NCBI RefSeq assembly: GCF_003387155.1
Contig: NZ_QUMT01000005.1
Location: 1-64,000, forward strand
Source of the DNA: Roseateles depolymerans
Lineage (GTDB): Bacteria > Pseudomonadota > Gammaproteobacteria > Burkholderiales > Burkholderiaceae_C
DNA length: 64,000 nucleotides
Reading direction: 5' to 3'
Both the position numbers and the translations under genes were made by a program. Below the pieces are notes generated by a model. The model searched no databases. It saw nothing but the letters and a program-made list of their open reading frames with translations, and had not been told where the DNA came from. This document shows, piece by piece, positions 50,511 through 60,303 of the stretch; within the stretch, counting starts at the first letter, position 1; every line of letters starts with the position of its first letter.

Positions 50511-51935
50511 TCACAGGCTTTCCCTGCGCTTGATCTCTTTTTCGATCTCTTCCTGGGCCTCGTTCCAGTGGCGGCGGAACTCCCGCCGCGCCAGCTCGAA
50601 CAGCCCCAGCCCGGTCACCAGGACAAAGACCGCCCCGAACCAGGCATCCAGGCCCTTGGTGTTGAGCTCCACGCCCAGCACACGCGCCTGCGGCCCCAGG
50701 GCTTCATTGAGCTGCAGGTGGTAGAGCATCTCCACCATCACCGAGCCGCCCAGCAACGCCAGCAGCGCGGTGCCGCCCAGGGCCAGGTAGGCCGGCCAGA
50801 TCGAGCGCAGCCGGCCAAAGGCCGCCAGGCGCAGGTTCATCATGATCAGCGACGCAAAGCCGCCGGGCGCATACATCACCATGAAGAGGAAGACCAGGCC
50901 CAGGTACAGCAGCCAGGCCTTGGTCAGCTCCGACAGCAGCACCAGCGCCACCACCATCAGCACCGCGCCGATGATGGGGCCGAAGAAGAAGGTGGCCCCG
51001 CCCAGGAAGGTGAACAGCAGGTAGGCGCCGGAGCGGGCCGCGCCCACCACCTCGGCGGTCACGATCTCGAAGTTCAGCGCTGACAGGCCGCCCGACACCC
51101 CGGCAAAGAAACCGGCGATCAGGAAGGCCAGGAAGCGGACCCATTGCGTGTCGTACCCGATGAACTGCACCCGCTCGGGGTTGTCCCGCACCGCATTGAG
51201 CATGCGCCCCAGCGGCGTGCGGGTGAAAGCGAACATCAGCCCGGTGCAGATGAAGCAGTAGACCGCGATGAGGTAGTACACCTGCACCTGCGGCCCGAAG
51301 CTGATGCCCAGCACCGGCGCGCCGACGACGCGGTTGCCGGAGATGCCGCCTTCCCCGCCGAAGAACTCCGGCAGCATCAGCGACATCGACCAGATCAGCT
51401 CGGCCAGGCCCAGCGTGATCATCGCGAAGGGCGTGCCCGACTTCTTGGTCGAGACATAACCAAACAGCGCCGCAAAGCCCAGCCCGGCCAGCCCGCCCAC
51501 GATGGGGATCAGGCTCACTGGCAGCCACTGAAGCTGTCCGCCGGAGACTGCATTGAGGGTGTGGATGGCCAGGTAGGCCCCCAGGCCGCTGTAGACCGCA
51601 TGCCCGAAGCTCAGCATGCCGCCCTGCCCCAGCAGCAGGTTGTAGGACAGGCAGGCAATGATGGCGATGCCGATCTGCGACAGCATCGTCTGCGCCAGGC
51701 TGCTGGTCCACAGCAGGGGCGCGACCAGCAAGGCCAGCGCATACACGCCCCATACCAGCCAGCGGCCGACGTTGTAGGGCTTGAAGTGGTAGCTCTGGCC
51801 CCGGGGCACGCGGCCGGGACGCTGGAGCTGCGGCGAGGATCCGGCGCTGATGCCGGTGCTGGAGCCGGCGCTGGAGCCGGAACCGGCGCCGGACGTGGCC
51901 GGACCGGCCTGCGCAGAGGGCATGACGACGGACAT
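50511..51935 (-). CDS. livM: branched-chain-type ABC transporter permease (LivM)
   Basis: A membrane permease of the LivM family with about 9-10 helices; the block GQGGMLSFGHAVYSGLGAY is characteristic. At 474 residues it is longer than usual because of a 45-residue Ser/Gly/Ala-rich N-terminal extension, encoded by short GC repeats, and a C-terminal charged stretch (EAQEEIEKEIKRRE). It starts only 2 bases after livH. Confidence 0.94.
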   Translation of the reverse strand: MSVVMPSAQAGPATSGAGSGSSAGSSTGISAGSSPQLQRPGRVPRGQSYHFKPYNVGRWLVWGVYALALLVAPLLWTSSLAQTMLSQIGIAIIACLSYNLLLGQGGMLSFGHAVYSGLGAYLAIHTLNAVSGGQLQWLPVSLIPIVGGLAGLGFAALFGYVSTKKSGTPFAMITLGLAELIWSMSLMLPEFFGGEGGISGNRVVGAPVLGISFGPQVQVYYLIAVYCFICTGLMFAFTRTPLGRMLNAVRDNPERVQFIGYDTQWVRFLAFLIAGFFAGVSGGLSALNFEIVTAEVVGAARSGAYLLFTFLGGATFFFGPIIGAVLMVVALVLLSELTKAWLLYLGLVFLFMVMYAPGGFASLIMMNLRLAAFGRLRSIWPAYLALGGTALLALLGGSVMVEMLYHLQLNEALGPQARVLGVELNTKGLDAWFGAVFVLVTGLGLFELARREFRRHWNEAQEEIEKEIKRRESL

Positions 51936-51937
51936 GG

Positions 51938-52948
51938 TCAGTCCTCCCGGTTACCGAGCAGGCCCTTGGGCCGGAAGATCAGGATCAGCACCATCAGCAA
52001 GTACGGCAGGATGGGCGCCACCTGAGCGAGGGTCAGCTTGAGCAGCGGATAGCCGAAGGTGTCCGGCGTGGCCTTGAAGACGCTGGCCAGCGAGGCATCC
52101 ACCGTCAGCGGCATCGTCTGCAGCAGGCCGATGAGGATGGAGGCGACGAAAGCGCCGGCCAAGGACCCGACGCCGCCCACCACCACCACCACGAAGATGA
52201 TGGAGCCGACGATGACCGCCATGGCCGGCTCGGTGACAAAGGTGATGCCGCCGATGACGCCGGCCAGCGCCGCCAGGGCGCAGCCGCTGCCAAACACCAG
52301 CATGAAGACCCGCGGCACGTTGTGGCCGAGCGATTCCACCATCTCCGGATGGGTGAGCGCCGCCTGGATCACCAGCCCGATGCGGGTGCGGGTGAGCAGC
52401 AGCCACAGCGCCAGCAGCATGCCCAGCGCCACCAGCATCATGAAGGCCCGGGTCATCGGGAATTTGGAACAGGACGCGGCCGCGCACAGGGCGGGCGCCG
52501 CCTCGCCCCACACCCATTGCAGACCCTGCCCCGGCGCATGCACCAGGGTGAAAGCGGCACCTTGCAGCGACGGGGGCGGCGAGAACGGCACCGCCGTGCG
52601 GCCCCACACCAGCTGCACCAGCTCCAGCACCACATAGGACAGGCCAAAGGTGATCAGGAGCTCGGCCACGTGGCCGAACTTGTGGACCCGCCGCAGTGCC
52701 CCGCGCTCGAACAGCGCGCCCAGGGCGCCCACGGCCAGCGGGGCCAGCAACAGCGCCGGCCAGAAACCCAGCCAGCCGGCCATGCTGTAGGCCACGTAAG
52801 CGCCCAGCATGTAGAAGCTGGCATGGGCGAAGTTCAGCACGCCCATCATGCTGAAGATCAGCGTGAGGCCGGAGCTGAGCATGAACAGCAGCAGTCCGGA
52901 GGACAGCCCGTTCAGCAGATTGATCAGCAGTTGTTCCACAAGAAGCAC
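51938..52948 (-). CDS. livH: branched-chain-type ABC transporter permease (LivH)
   Basis: A 336-residue permease with 8 or more helices and the LivH hallmark GLTLIFSMMGVLNFAHASFY. A periplasmic loop of about 50 residues (with several Pro and a Cys pair) sits between helices 4 and 5. It is separated from the livK gene by a 129-base gap with a long stem-loop that probably reduces transcription into the permease genes. Confidence 0.94.
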   Translation of the reverse strand: MLLVEQLLINLLNGLSSGLLLFMLSSGLTLIFSMMGVLNFAHASFYMLGAYVAYSMAGWLGFWPALLLAPLAVGALGALFERGALRRVHKFGHVAELLITFGLSYVVLELVQLVWGRTAVPFSPPPSLQGAAFTLVHAPGQGLQWVWGEAAPALCAAASCSKFPMTRAFMMLVALGMLLALWLLLTRTRIGLVIQAALTHPEMVESLGHNVPRVFMLVFGSGCALAALAGVIGGITFVTEPAMAVIVGSIIFVVVVVGGVGSLAGAFVASILIGLLQTMPLTVDASLASVFKATPDTFGYPLLKLTLAQVAPILPYLLMVLILIFRPKGLLGNRED

Positions 52949-53006
52949 CCCTCCCCGCGGGCCGACCGGACGGCCCGATGTGCAGGCCGCAGCCTATCCA
53001 GAAATT

Positions 53007-53066
53007 CGCGGTGACGGCGGCTGAGCCGGCCTCGACGGTGCGAGGAGCCTCACCGCCGTCACCGCC
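53007..53066 (-). promoter_or_regulatory. long intercistronic stem-loop between livK and livH
   Basis: GCGGTGACGGCGG (53008-53020) is complementary to the right arm ending at 53066 (13 bp plus a further 3 bp after a bulge), with an inner CCTCG/CGAGG hairpin. There is no T run, so it is better explained as a stabiliser or processing signal that lets the binding-protein transcript outnumber the permease transcript. Confidence 0.6.
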
Positions 53067-53076
53067 ATGGGCGGTC

Positions 53077-54339
53077 TCAGCCCGGACGCTTCATCTGGCA
53101 GGAGGTCGGCGTGGACGACACATAGGCGTCGTAGGTCTTCACCGGCGCGAAGTTGAAGCCGGTGTTCTCCACGTTGTAGGGATGCTTGGCATCGACCTTC
53201 TGCCACACCGAGATGAACAGCGGCTGCTGCAACTGGTGGTCGGTCTTGCGGATTTCCACATCGCCGTTGAAGGTCTTGAAACGCAGCCCTTCCAGCGCGG
53301 CGGCCACCTTCACCGGGTCGGTGCTCTTGGCCTTGGCCATGGCCGTGCCCAGGGCGCTGTAGATGTGGATGATGGAGCCGGTGTAGAAGTCGTCGCCGAA
53401 CTTGGCCTTGTACTCATTGGCCCACTGGTCCATCTGGCCGCCCATGTTGTTGTGGTTGTAGGCGACCTGGAAGACGCGTCCGGCACCGCTGGCGCCCATG
53501 GCGGTGGGCGTGCCGCTCACCCCGGCGTAGTAGGTGAAGAACTTGCCGTTGTAGCCCGCCTCGTTGGCGGCCTTGATCAGCAGCGCCAGGTCCGAGCCCC
53601 AGTTGCCGGTGATGACGGTGTCGGCCCCGGCCGCCTTGATCTTGGCCACGTAGGGCGCGAAGTCACGCACCTGGGCCAGCGGATGCAGGTCTTCGCCCAC
53701 CACCTGCACATCGGGCCGCTTCTTGGCCAGCATCTCCTTGGCGTACTTGGCCACCTGCTGGCCGTGGGCGTAGTTCTGGTTGAGCAGGTAGACCTTCTTC
53801 ACCTCCGGCTGGTCCTTGAGGAAGGTGGTGATGGCCTCCATCTTCATCGAGGTGTCCGCATCGAAGCGGAAATGCCAGTAGCTGCACTTGCTGTTGGTCA
53901 GGTCCGGGTCCACCGCCGAGTGGTTGAGGTAGAGCACCTCCTTGCCGGGGTTGCGCTCGTTGTGCTTGTTGACCGCATCGATGATGGCCAGTGCCGCGCC
54001 CGAGCCGTTGCCCTGGGTGACATAGCGCACGCCCTGGTCGATGGCCGACTTCAGCGCATTGAGCGATTCCGCCGGGCTGAGCTTGTTGTCGATGGCGATG
54101 ATCTCGAACTTCACGCCGGCCGGATTGGTGGCATTGAACTTCTCGGCGAAGAACTGGAAGCTCTTGACCTGGTTCTGGCCCACCGGCGCCATCAGGCCCG
54201 AGAGCGGGTCGATCCAGGCGATCTTCACCGTCTCGCCTTTTTGCGCCTGCGCGCTGCCCATGGCCAGGGCCAGGAAGGCGGCCGCGGCCAGGGGTTGGAT
54301 CAACAGTCGGAGGGAACGCTGGGGGCTGTGCGGGATCAT
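53077..54339 (-). CDS. livK: periplasmic substrate-binding protein of the LivK type
   Basis: A 420-residue type I periplasmic binding protein. The first 34 residues are a signal peptide ending at AQAQK. The mature protein begins with VKIAWIDPLSGLMAPVG, as in amino-acid or aromatic-acid binding LivK homologues; a single Cys pair (KCSYWH and SCQM) may form a disulphide. The substrate cannot be predicted reliably; the adjacent acyl-CoA ligase suggests a carboxylic acid as an alternative to amino acids. AGGAGA precedes the start. Confidence 0.93.
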   Translation of the reverse strand: MIPHSPQRSLRLLIQPLAAAAFLALAMGSAQAQKGETVKIAWIDPLSGLMAPVGQNQVKSFQFFAEKFNATNPAGVKFEIIAIDNKLSPAESLNALKSAIDQGVRYVTQGNGSGAALAIIDAVNKHNERNPGKEVLYLNHSAVDPDLTNSKCSYWHFRFDADTSMKMEAITTFLKDQPEVKKVYLLNQNYAHGQQVAKYAKEMLAKKRPDVQVVGEDLHPLAQVRDFAPYVAKIKAAGADTVITGNWGSDLALLIKAANEAGYNGKFFTYYAGVSGTPTAMGASGAGRVFQVAYNHNNMGGQMDQWANEYKAKFGDDFYTGSIIHIYSALGTAMAKAKSTDPVKVAAALEGLRFKTFNGDVEIRKTDHQLQQPLFISVWQKVDAKHPYNVENTGFNFAPVKTYDAYVSSTPTSCQMKRPG

Positions 54340-54446
54340 GGGTTTGTCTCCTGATATGGTTGTAGGCACGGCTTGGAACAGCGAAGGGCGCGTCCGTCAG
54401 TCGGGTGGGGCCAGGCCCATCGGCCGGGGAGCGCGCAGGGGACTTT

Positions 54447-56108
54447 TCACGCGGTGGGCAACACGTGGTCGCGGAACTGCTCACGCAGCTTCAGCTTGAG
54501 CATCTTGCCGGTGGCGGTGTGGGGAATCTCGTTCACGAAGGCCACGTCGTCGGGCACCTGCCACTTGGCAATCTTGCCCTCATAGAACTTGAGGATGTCG
54601 TCGCGGCTGACGGTCGCGCCCGGCTTGGTCACCACCACCAGCAGCGGACGTTCGTCCCATTTCGGATGCGCCACCGCGATCACCGCCGCTTCATGCACCG
54701 CCGGATGCGCCATGGCGATGTTCTCCAGTTCGATGGAGCTGATCCACTCACCGCCGGACTTGATCACGTCCTTGCTGCGGTCGGTGATCTGCATGAAGCC
54801 GTCTTCATCGATGGTGGCCACGTCGCCGGTGGGAAACCACAGGCCTGCATCGCGCCCGTCGCGCCCGGTCACGGGGATCAAGGGGCTTTCCTCATGACCG
54901 AAGTAGCTGGCGATCACCCACGGGCCGCGCACCACCAGGTTGCCGGCGCTGCGACCGTCCCAGGGCAGCTCGCGGCGGGCATCGTCGATCACCGTCATGT
55001 CGATGCCGTAGATGGACTTGCCCTGCTTCTCCAGCAGATGACGCTGCTGCTCCGGCGGCAGCGACAGATGCTTGCTGCTCAGGCGGCTGAGCGTGCCCAA
55101 GGGCGACAGCTCGGTCATCCCCCAGGCATGGATCACCTCGACGCCGTACACGTCCATCAGCGTGGCCAGCATCGCGGGCGGGCAGGCCGAGCCGCCGATC
55201 ACGGTGCGCTTGAAGCTGCTGAACTTCAGGCCCTGGCTGCCGACGTAGTTGAGCAGCCCCAGCCACACGGTGGGCACGCCGGCGCTGAAGGTGACCTGCT
55301 CCTGCTCGAACAGCTCATACAGCGACTTGCCGTCCAGATGCGGGCCCGGGAAGACCACCTTCGCGCCCACCAGCGCCGTGCTGTAGGGCAGGCCCCAGGC
55401 ATTGACGTGGAACATCGGCACGACCGGCAGGATGACGTCGCGGCGGGTGCAGGCCATCGCGTCCGGCAGCGCTGCGCCGAAGGCATGCAGCACGCTGCTG
55501 CGGTGGCTGTAGACGGCGCCCTTGGGGTGGCCGGTGGTGCCGCTGGTGTAGCAGAGGGTGGAGGCGGTGTCCTCGTCCATCAGCGGCCAGGTGTAGTGGC
55601 CGTCTTCGGCGGCCAGCAGGTCCTCGTAGCAGAGCAGGCCGGGCAGCGAGGACTCGGCGGGCATATGGGCCCGGTCGGTCATCAGGATGAAATGGCGCAC
55701 CGTCTTGAGCTGCGGCGCGATCTTCTCCACCAGCGGCAGGAAGCTCAGGTCCAGGCACAGGGCCTGGTCCTGCGCATCGTTGGCGATCCACGCGATCTGC
55801 TCGGGGAACAGGCGCGGATTGATGGTGTGGCAGACCAGGCCGGAGCCCGACGTCCCGTAGTAGATCTCCAGGTGACGATGGCCGTTCCATGCCAGCGTGC
55901 CAACGCGCTCGCCAGCGGTCAGGCCCAGCCGCGCCAGTGCCTGCGCAAGCTGGCGGGACCGCAGCTCCACCTCTGCCCAGGTGCTCCGGTGCAAGTCGCC
56001 CTCACAGCGCTTGCTCACGATCTCGGTGTCTCCGGCGTGCCGGGCCGCATGCTGGATCAATGAAGAGATCAGCAACGGCATCGACATCATCTGGCCCAAC
56101 AGTGCCAT
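54447..56108 (-). CDS. acyl-CoA synthetase (AMP-forming ligase)
   Basis: A 553-residue ANL-family ligase that activates a carboxylate with ATP and CoA. Motifs: P-loop [25 protein letters not shown] and the C-terminal catalytic Lys in [12 protein letters not shown]. It resembles medium/long-chain fatty acyl ligases (FadK/AlkK type). It lies upstream of livK on the same strand, 107 bases away, and a 16-bp palindrome precedes it. Confidence 0.93.
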   Translation of the reverse strand: MALLGQMMSMPLLISSLIQHAARHAGDTEIVSKRCEGDLHRSTWAEVELRSRQLAQALARLGLTAGERVGTLAWNGHRHLEIYYGTSGSGLVCHTINPRLFPEQIAWIANDAQDQALCLDLSFLPLVEKIAPQLKTVRHFILMTDRAHMPAESSLPGLLCYEDLLAAEDGHYTWPLMDEDTASTLCYTSGTTGHPKGAVYSHRSSVLHAFGAALPDAMACTRRDVILPVVPMFHVNAWGLPYSTALVGAKVVFPGPHLDGKSLYELFEQEQVTFSAGVPTVWLGLLNYVGSQGLKFSSFKRTVIGGSACPPAMLATLMDVYGVEVIHAWGMTELSPLGTLSRLSSKHLSLPPEQQRHLLEKQGKSIYGIDMTVIDDARRELPWDGRSAGNLVVRGPWVIASYFGHEESPLIPVTGRDGRDAGLWFPTGDVATIDEDGFMQITDRSKDVIKSGGEWISSIELENIAMAHPAVHEAAVIAVAHPKWDERPLLVVVTKPGATVSRDDILKFYEGKIAKWQVPDDVAFVNEIPHTATGKMLKLKLREQFRDHVLPTA

Positions 56109-56196
56109 CCATGTCTCCTTGATCTTGGGGCCGTCAGACCGGTGGGGTCTGCAGTCCTGTGTTTGGATCAGTCTATGTCCGCCCCGGTGCGGGTAA

Positions 56197-56212
56197 CGTC
56201 ACCCTAGTGACG
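56197..56212. promoter_or_regulatory. palindromic operator upstream of the acyl-CoA ligase
   Basis: CGTCAC-CCTA-GTGACG is a perfect 6-bp inverted repeat with a 4-nt spacer, 89 bases before the ligase start codon and 111 bases before selO (divergent). It is a candidate site for a repressor. No regulator gene is adjacent. Confidence 0.4.
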
Positions 56213-56322
56213 CTGCGGACCGTACGGCATAAGGATATTTACTTACGCAGCGAGAGCGAGGGGGGTGGGCGGTGCTTGCCCCTACCGCGGTGACGACACC
56301 GGTCGATCGGTACACTGGCCCC

Positions 56323-57861
56323 ATGAATGCGCCAGAGATGTTCGCGCCTGACGGGGTGGCGGCTGATTCCTTTGCTCCCCGGTTCTCCAACCGTTTCCTC
56401 GATCTGGGCTCCAGGTTCTACACCGAGCTTGCGGCATCGCCCCTGCCGGATCCGCACTGGGTGGCGGTAAGCAGCGCCTGCACCGACCTCCTGGGCTGGC
56501 CGCAGGACTGGTGGCAGCGCCCGGGCGCCCTGGCCGCCTTCAGTGGCAACGCGTCCTGGCCGGGCATGCGGCCGCTGGCCAGTGTCTACAGCGGGCACCA
56601 GTTTGGGGTGTGGGCCGGTCAGCTTGGCGATGGTCGTGCCTTGTGGCTGGGGGAAGTGGAAGCGCCGGCGGGCCCCCTGGAGCTGCAGCTCAAGGGCGCC
56701 GGCCCGACGCCTTACTCGCGTCGCGGCGACGGCCGCGCGGTGCTGCGTTCTTCCATTCGCGAGTTCCTCTGCTCGGAAGCCATGGCGGCCCTGGGCATTC
56801 CCACCACCCGTGCGCTGTGCCTGGTGGGCTCGCGCGAGTTGAAGATCCAGCGTGAGACGGTGGAGACCGCTGCGGTCGTGACCCGCGTGGCGCCGAGCTT
56901 CCTGCGCTTCGGTCACTTCGAGCATTTCGCCCATCACGGCCAGCATGCCGAGCTGCGGCAGTTGTTTGACTATTTCCTGCAGACCTATGCGCCGGATTGC
57001 GCGGACGCGCCCAATCCGGTGGTGGCCGTGCTGGCGCGGGTGGCGGGGCAGACCGCCGATCTGATCGCGCAATGGCAGGCGGTTGGATTCATGCATGGCG
57101 TGATGAACACCGACAACATGTCGATGCTGGGCCTGACCATCGACTACGGCCCCTTCGGATTCATGGACGGTTTCAACCCGGGCCATATCTGCAACCACTC
57201 GGACCATCAGGGCCGTTATGCCTTTGCCCGCCAGCCGCAGATCGGCCTGTGGAATCTGCATGCGCTGGCCCAGGCGCTGTTCCCGCTGATGCCCACGGCC
57301 GAGACCGATGCCGACGCAGCGGCCGAAGCCCTGCAGGAGGCGCTGGAGGTCTACCGCGAACGCTTTGGCCAGTCGCTGCTGGGCGCCATGCGGGCCAAGC
57401 TGGGCCTGCTGGATGCGCTGGAGGAGGATGGTCTGCTGATCGACGATTGGCTGCGACTGTTGGCCAAGCACCAGAGCGACTACACCCTGGCCCACCGTCG
57501 CCTGTCCGCCTTCGACCCGGAGCAGCCGCCGGAGGCCCCGGTGCATGCGCCGCTGCGCGACCTCTTCCTGGACCGCGAGGCCTTTGATGCCTGGGCGCTG
57601 CGTTATGCCCAGCGCTTGAAGAAGGCGGCGGCGGACTCATCTGCATCCCGTGCGGCGCGCATGAATGCCGTCAATCCGGCGGTCGTGCTGCGCAACCATC
57701 TGGCGCAAACCGCCATCAAGCAGGCCGAAGCGGGCGATTTCTCGGAAGTGCAGCGGCTGGCACAGGTGCTCAGCCGCCCGTACGACGATCCCCTCAACCC
57801 CGCCGACGCCAGTCTTCCGCCCGACTGGGCGCAACATCTGGAGGTCTCCTGTTCATCATGA
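56323..57861 (+). CDS. selO: SelO-family protein AMPylase
   Basis: SelO is a pseudokinase-fold enzyme that attaches AMP to protein hydroxyls, linked to redox stress. The sequence has [20 protein letters not shown] (20 residues), the flipped-kinase block [13 protein letters not shown] and DYGPFGFMD, and the family end CSS, in which the Cys takes the place of the selenocysteine of animal SelO (the codon here is TGT). Length is 512 residues. The start ATG is the first that fits the family N-terminus. msrB overlaps its stop by 4 bases. Confidence 0.94.
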   Translation: MNAPEMFAPDGVAADSFAPRFSNRFLDLGSRFYTELAASPLPDPHWVAVSSACTDLLGWPQDWWQRPGALAAFSGNASWPGMRPLASVYSGHQFGVWAGQLGDGRALWLGEVEAPAGPLELQLKGAGPTPYSRRGDGRAVLRSSIREFLCSEAMAALGIPTTRALCLVGSRELKIQRETVETAAVVTRVAPSFLRFGHFEHFAHHGQHAELRQLFDYFLQTYAPDCADAPNPVVAVLARVAGQTADLIAQWQAVGFMHGVMNTDNMSMLGLTIDYGPFGFMDGFNPGHICNHSDHQGRYAFARQPQIGLWNLHALAQALFPLMPTAETDADAAAEALQEALEVYRERFGQSLLGAMRAKLGLLDALEEDGLLIDDWLRLLAKHQSDYTLAHRRLSAFDPEQPPEAPVHAPLRDLFLDREAFDAWALRYAQRLKKAAADSSASRAARMNAVNPAVVLRNHLAQTAIKQAEAGDFSEVQRLAQVLSRPYDDPLNPADASLPPDWAQHLEVSCSS

Positions 57862-58295
57862 GCAAGCCTGTGAACCATCAAGAACGCGACCGCGACAGCG
57901 ACTACGAAGTCAAGAAGACCGATGCCGAGTGGCGGGAGCAACTGGACCCGATCCAATACCAGGTGGCGCGCCAGGCGGCGACCGAACGCGCCTTCACCGG
58001 CAAGTACTGGGACCACTGGGAAGCGGGCCGCTACAACTGCGTGGGCTGCGGCACGCCGCTGTTCCAGGCGGACACCAAGTTCGACGCCGGCTGCGGCTGG
58101 CCCAGCTATTACGAGCCGATCAACTCGGAAGTGGTGGAGCGGGTGGTGGACGAGAGCCACGGCATGGTGCGGGTGGAAGTGCGGTGCAACAAATGTGGCA
58201 CCCATCTCGGTCACGTCTTTCCCGATGGCCCGGAACCGACCGGCGAGCGGTTTTGCATCAACTCGGCCGCGATAGACTTCGAACCTCAGCGCTGA
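57858..58295 (+). CDS. msrB: methionine-R-sulfoxide reductase B
   Basis: Reduces methionine-R-sulfoxide in proteins. The zinc Cys pairs CVGC and CNKC, the region GCGWPSY, and the catalytic Cys in RFCINSAA are all present in 145 residues. The start overlaps the selO stop (ATGA), so SelO and MsrB are made together; both act in oxidative damage control. Confidence 0.96.
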   Translation: MSKPVNHQERDRDSDYEVKKTDAEWREQLDPIQYQVARQAATERAFTGKYWDHWEAGRYNCVGCGTPLFQADTKFDAGCGWPSYYEPINSEVVERVVDESHGMVRVEVRCNKCGTHLGHVFPDGPEPTGERFCINSAAIDFEPQR

Positions 58296-58340
58296 GCGCT
58301 CCTTCCGGTCCTTCTGCCGGACTGTCCACCGGTCTTTCGA

Positions 58341-59003
58341 ATGAAGTTGCTCCTCGATTTTTTGCCGCTCCTGCTGTTTTTCGCGACCTTCAAGTACGCG
58401 GACGCCCAGCCGGAGTGGGCCGCCGGTTTTGCCACCGAGCATCTGGGTTTCCTGGTGTCTGGCGGGCAGGTGCCTGCGGAAGTGGCCCCGGTGCTGCTGG
58501 CCACCGTGGTGGTCATGGCGGCCACGGTGGCGCAGGTGCTGTTCCTCAAGCTCACCCGCCGCAAGGTGGACCTGATGCTGTGGATCAGCCTGGTGCTGGT
58601 GGTGGTGATGGGCAGCGCCACCATCTACTTCCACAGCGAAATGTTCATCAAGTGGAAGCCTTCGCTGCTGTACTGGGCCTTCTCCCTGACTTTCCTGGTC
58701 AGTCACCTGGTGCTGGGCCGCAACCTGCTGCGCAAGATGCTGGGCGGCGAGCTGCAACTGCCCGATGACGTCTGGGCCCGGCTCAACTGGGCCTGGGCGC
58801 TGTTCTTCGGCGCCATGGGGTTTGCCAATCTTTACGTCGCTTACGAGTTCAGCAGCTCGGCCTGGGCCAACTTCAAGGCCTTTGGATCGACTGGCCTGAT
58901 TGTGCTGTTCACCCTGGCCCAGGGGATCTACATGAGCCGCCACCTGCCGGCGCCGGACGAGGCCACGGACGGCGCTGCCGACGCCAAGGAGCAGGGACGA
59001 TGA
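58341..59003 (+). CDS. yciB: inner-membrane septation protein A (YciB/IspZ)
   Basis: A 220-residue membrane protein with five helices and the family blocks LLLDFLPLLLFFATFKYAD, IYFHSEMFIKWKP and NLYVAYEF. It is implicated in cell-envelope and septum synthesis. The acidic C-terminal tail of about 20 residues is extra. bolA overlaps its stop by 4 bases. Confidence 0.95.
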   Translation: MKLLLDFLPLLLFFATFKYADAQPEWAAGFATEHLGFLVSGGQVPAEVAPVLLATVVVMAATVAQVLFLKLTRRKVDLMLWISLVLVVVMGSATIYFHSEMFIKWKPSLLYWAFSLTFLVSHLVLGRNLLRKMLGGELQLPDDVWARLNWAWALFFGAMGFANLYVAYEFSSSAWANFKAFGSTGLIVLFTLAQGIYMSRHLPAPDEATDGAADAKEQGR

Positions 59004-59341
59004 GCGGCCCGCAAACCCCGATGGAATCGGGCCTGGCGGGCGCCGGGTCGGTGCCGCTGTCGGCTGAGATCGAAGCGCGTGTCCGGGCCGCGCTGAGCCC
59101 CGACCTTTTGAAGCTACGGGATGACAGTGCCTTGCACGCCGGGCATGCGGGGGCCCGCGAAGGGGGGCACTACTACATCGAAATCGTGAGCGCGCGCTTT
59201 GCCGGTTTACCCAGGGTGGCGCGGCATCGGCTCGTATATGATGCCCTCGCCGATCTGATGAAGAAGGGCATTCACGCGCTGGCGATTGAGGCGCGAGCGC
59301 CCGACGAACAGCAGAACAAGGTCCATGAGCAGCGCCGTTGA
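59000..59341 (+). CDS. bolA: BolA-family protein
   Basis: A 113-residue BolA-like protein with the class II KH-like fold: GHYYIEIVSARFAGLPRVARH and the C-terminal helix region HALAIEARAP. The first 20 residues are Gly/Ser-rich. BolA proteins work with monothiol glutaredoxins in Fe-S cluster transfer and affect cell shape. It overlaps the yciB stop (ATGA) and is followed by the PPIase gene. Confidence 0.92.
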   Translation: MSGPQTPMESGLAGAGSVPLSAEIEARVRAALSPDLLKLRDDSALHAGHAGAREGGHYYIEIVSARFAGLPRVARHRLVYDALADLMKKGIHALAIEARAPDEQQNKVHEQRR

Positions 59342-59403
59342 CGGCGCTTTGTTTTGGAGCGTGATTGGACGCTCACCGGGAGTCTCTGAAAGGCCCTTTA
59401 TCC

Positions 59404-60198
59404 ATGAAGAAGTTTGTGCTTGCCGCCACTGTGGCGGCCTTCGGCGCCCTGTCCCTGCCGGCTGTGGCGCAGAACATTGCGATCGTGAACGGCAAGCCCG
59501 TTCCGAAGGCGCGTGCTGACCAGCTGATCTCGCAGATTGCCAAGAGCGGCCAACCGCGCAGCCCGGAGATGGAAAGCAAGGTCAAGGACGAGGTGGTCCT
59601 GCGTGAGATCTTCATGCAGGAAGCCGAGAAGCGTGGCCTGGCGGCTTCGAACGACTACAAGGCTCAGCTGGAGCTGGCCCGTCAGTCGCTGCTGATCCGT
59701 GAGCTGTTTGCGGACTATGCCAAGAAGAACCCGGTGACCGATGCGGAAGCCAAGGCCGAATACGACAAGTTCAAGGCCCAGGCTCCGAGCAAGGAATACC
59801 ACGCCCGTCACATTCTGGTGAAGACGGAAGACGAAGCCAAGGCGCTGATCAAGCAGCTCAATGGCGGCGCCAAGTTTGACGACCTGGCGGGCAAGAACTC
59901 GATCGACACCGAGTCGGCCAAGAATGGTGGCGACCTGGGCTGGTCCACGCCGGACACGTATGTGCCCGAATTTGGTCAGGCGCTGAGCCAGCTCAAGGGT
60001 GGCGAAATGACGCAGACCCCGGTGAAGACGCAGTTTGGTTTCCACATCATCAAGCTGGAAGAAACGCGTGATGCGCAGTTCCCGGCCTTTGACGATGTGA
60101 AGGCCCAGATCGTCCAGCGCATCAGCCAGCAGAAGGTCGCAGCCTTCCAGGAAGAGCTGCGTACCAAGGCCAAGACGGACTACAAGTTCTCGAACTGA
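59404..60198 (+). CDS. periplasmic parvulin-type peptidyl-prolyl isomerase
   Basis: A 264-residue PpiC/SurA-like chaperone: a signal peptide (residues 1-20, ending AVAQ), a helical chaperone region, and one parvulin domain from YHARHILVKTEDEAK to FGFHIIKLEETRD. It should assist folding of periplasmic or outer-membrane proteins. Codon use is heavily biased towards efficient codons, which suggests high expression. Two hairpins follow it. Confidence 0.93.
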   Translation: MKKFVLAATVAAFGALSLPAVAQNIAIVNGKPVPKARADQLISQIAKSGQPRSPEMESKVKDEVVLREIFMQEAEKRGLAASNDYKAQLELARQSLLIRELFADYAKKNPVTDAEAKAEYDKFKAQAPSKEYHARHILVKTEDEAKALIKQLNGGAKFDDLAGKNSIDTESAKNGGDLGWSTPDTYVPEFGQALSQLKGGEMTQTPVKTQFGFHIIKLEETRDAQFPAFDDVKAQIVQRISQQKVAAFQEELRTKAKTDYKFSN

Positions 60199-60218
60199 TT
60201 TCCGAACCAAAAGCACTC

Positions 60219-60285
60219 GACGGCCGCTGCGGTGGCCGTCATGATGCAGGCCCGCGATGCTGATGTTCAGCCGCGGGCTTTTTTT
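60219..60285 (+). terminator. tandem stem-loop terminator after the PPIase gene
   Basis: The first hairpin GACGGCC/GGCCGTC (60219-60240) is followed by GCCCGCG/CGCGGGC (60250-60278) and a run of seven T (60279-60285). The second hairpin with its T run is a strong intrinsic terminator. Confidence 0.88.
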
Positions 60286-60303
60286 CTGGATGGATGATTT
60301 TTC

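Noticed and set aside
57850-57861. Selenocysteine in SelO
   Set aside because: The codon at the Sec position is TGT (Cys), and no in-frame TGA with a SECIS-like element is present.
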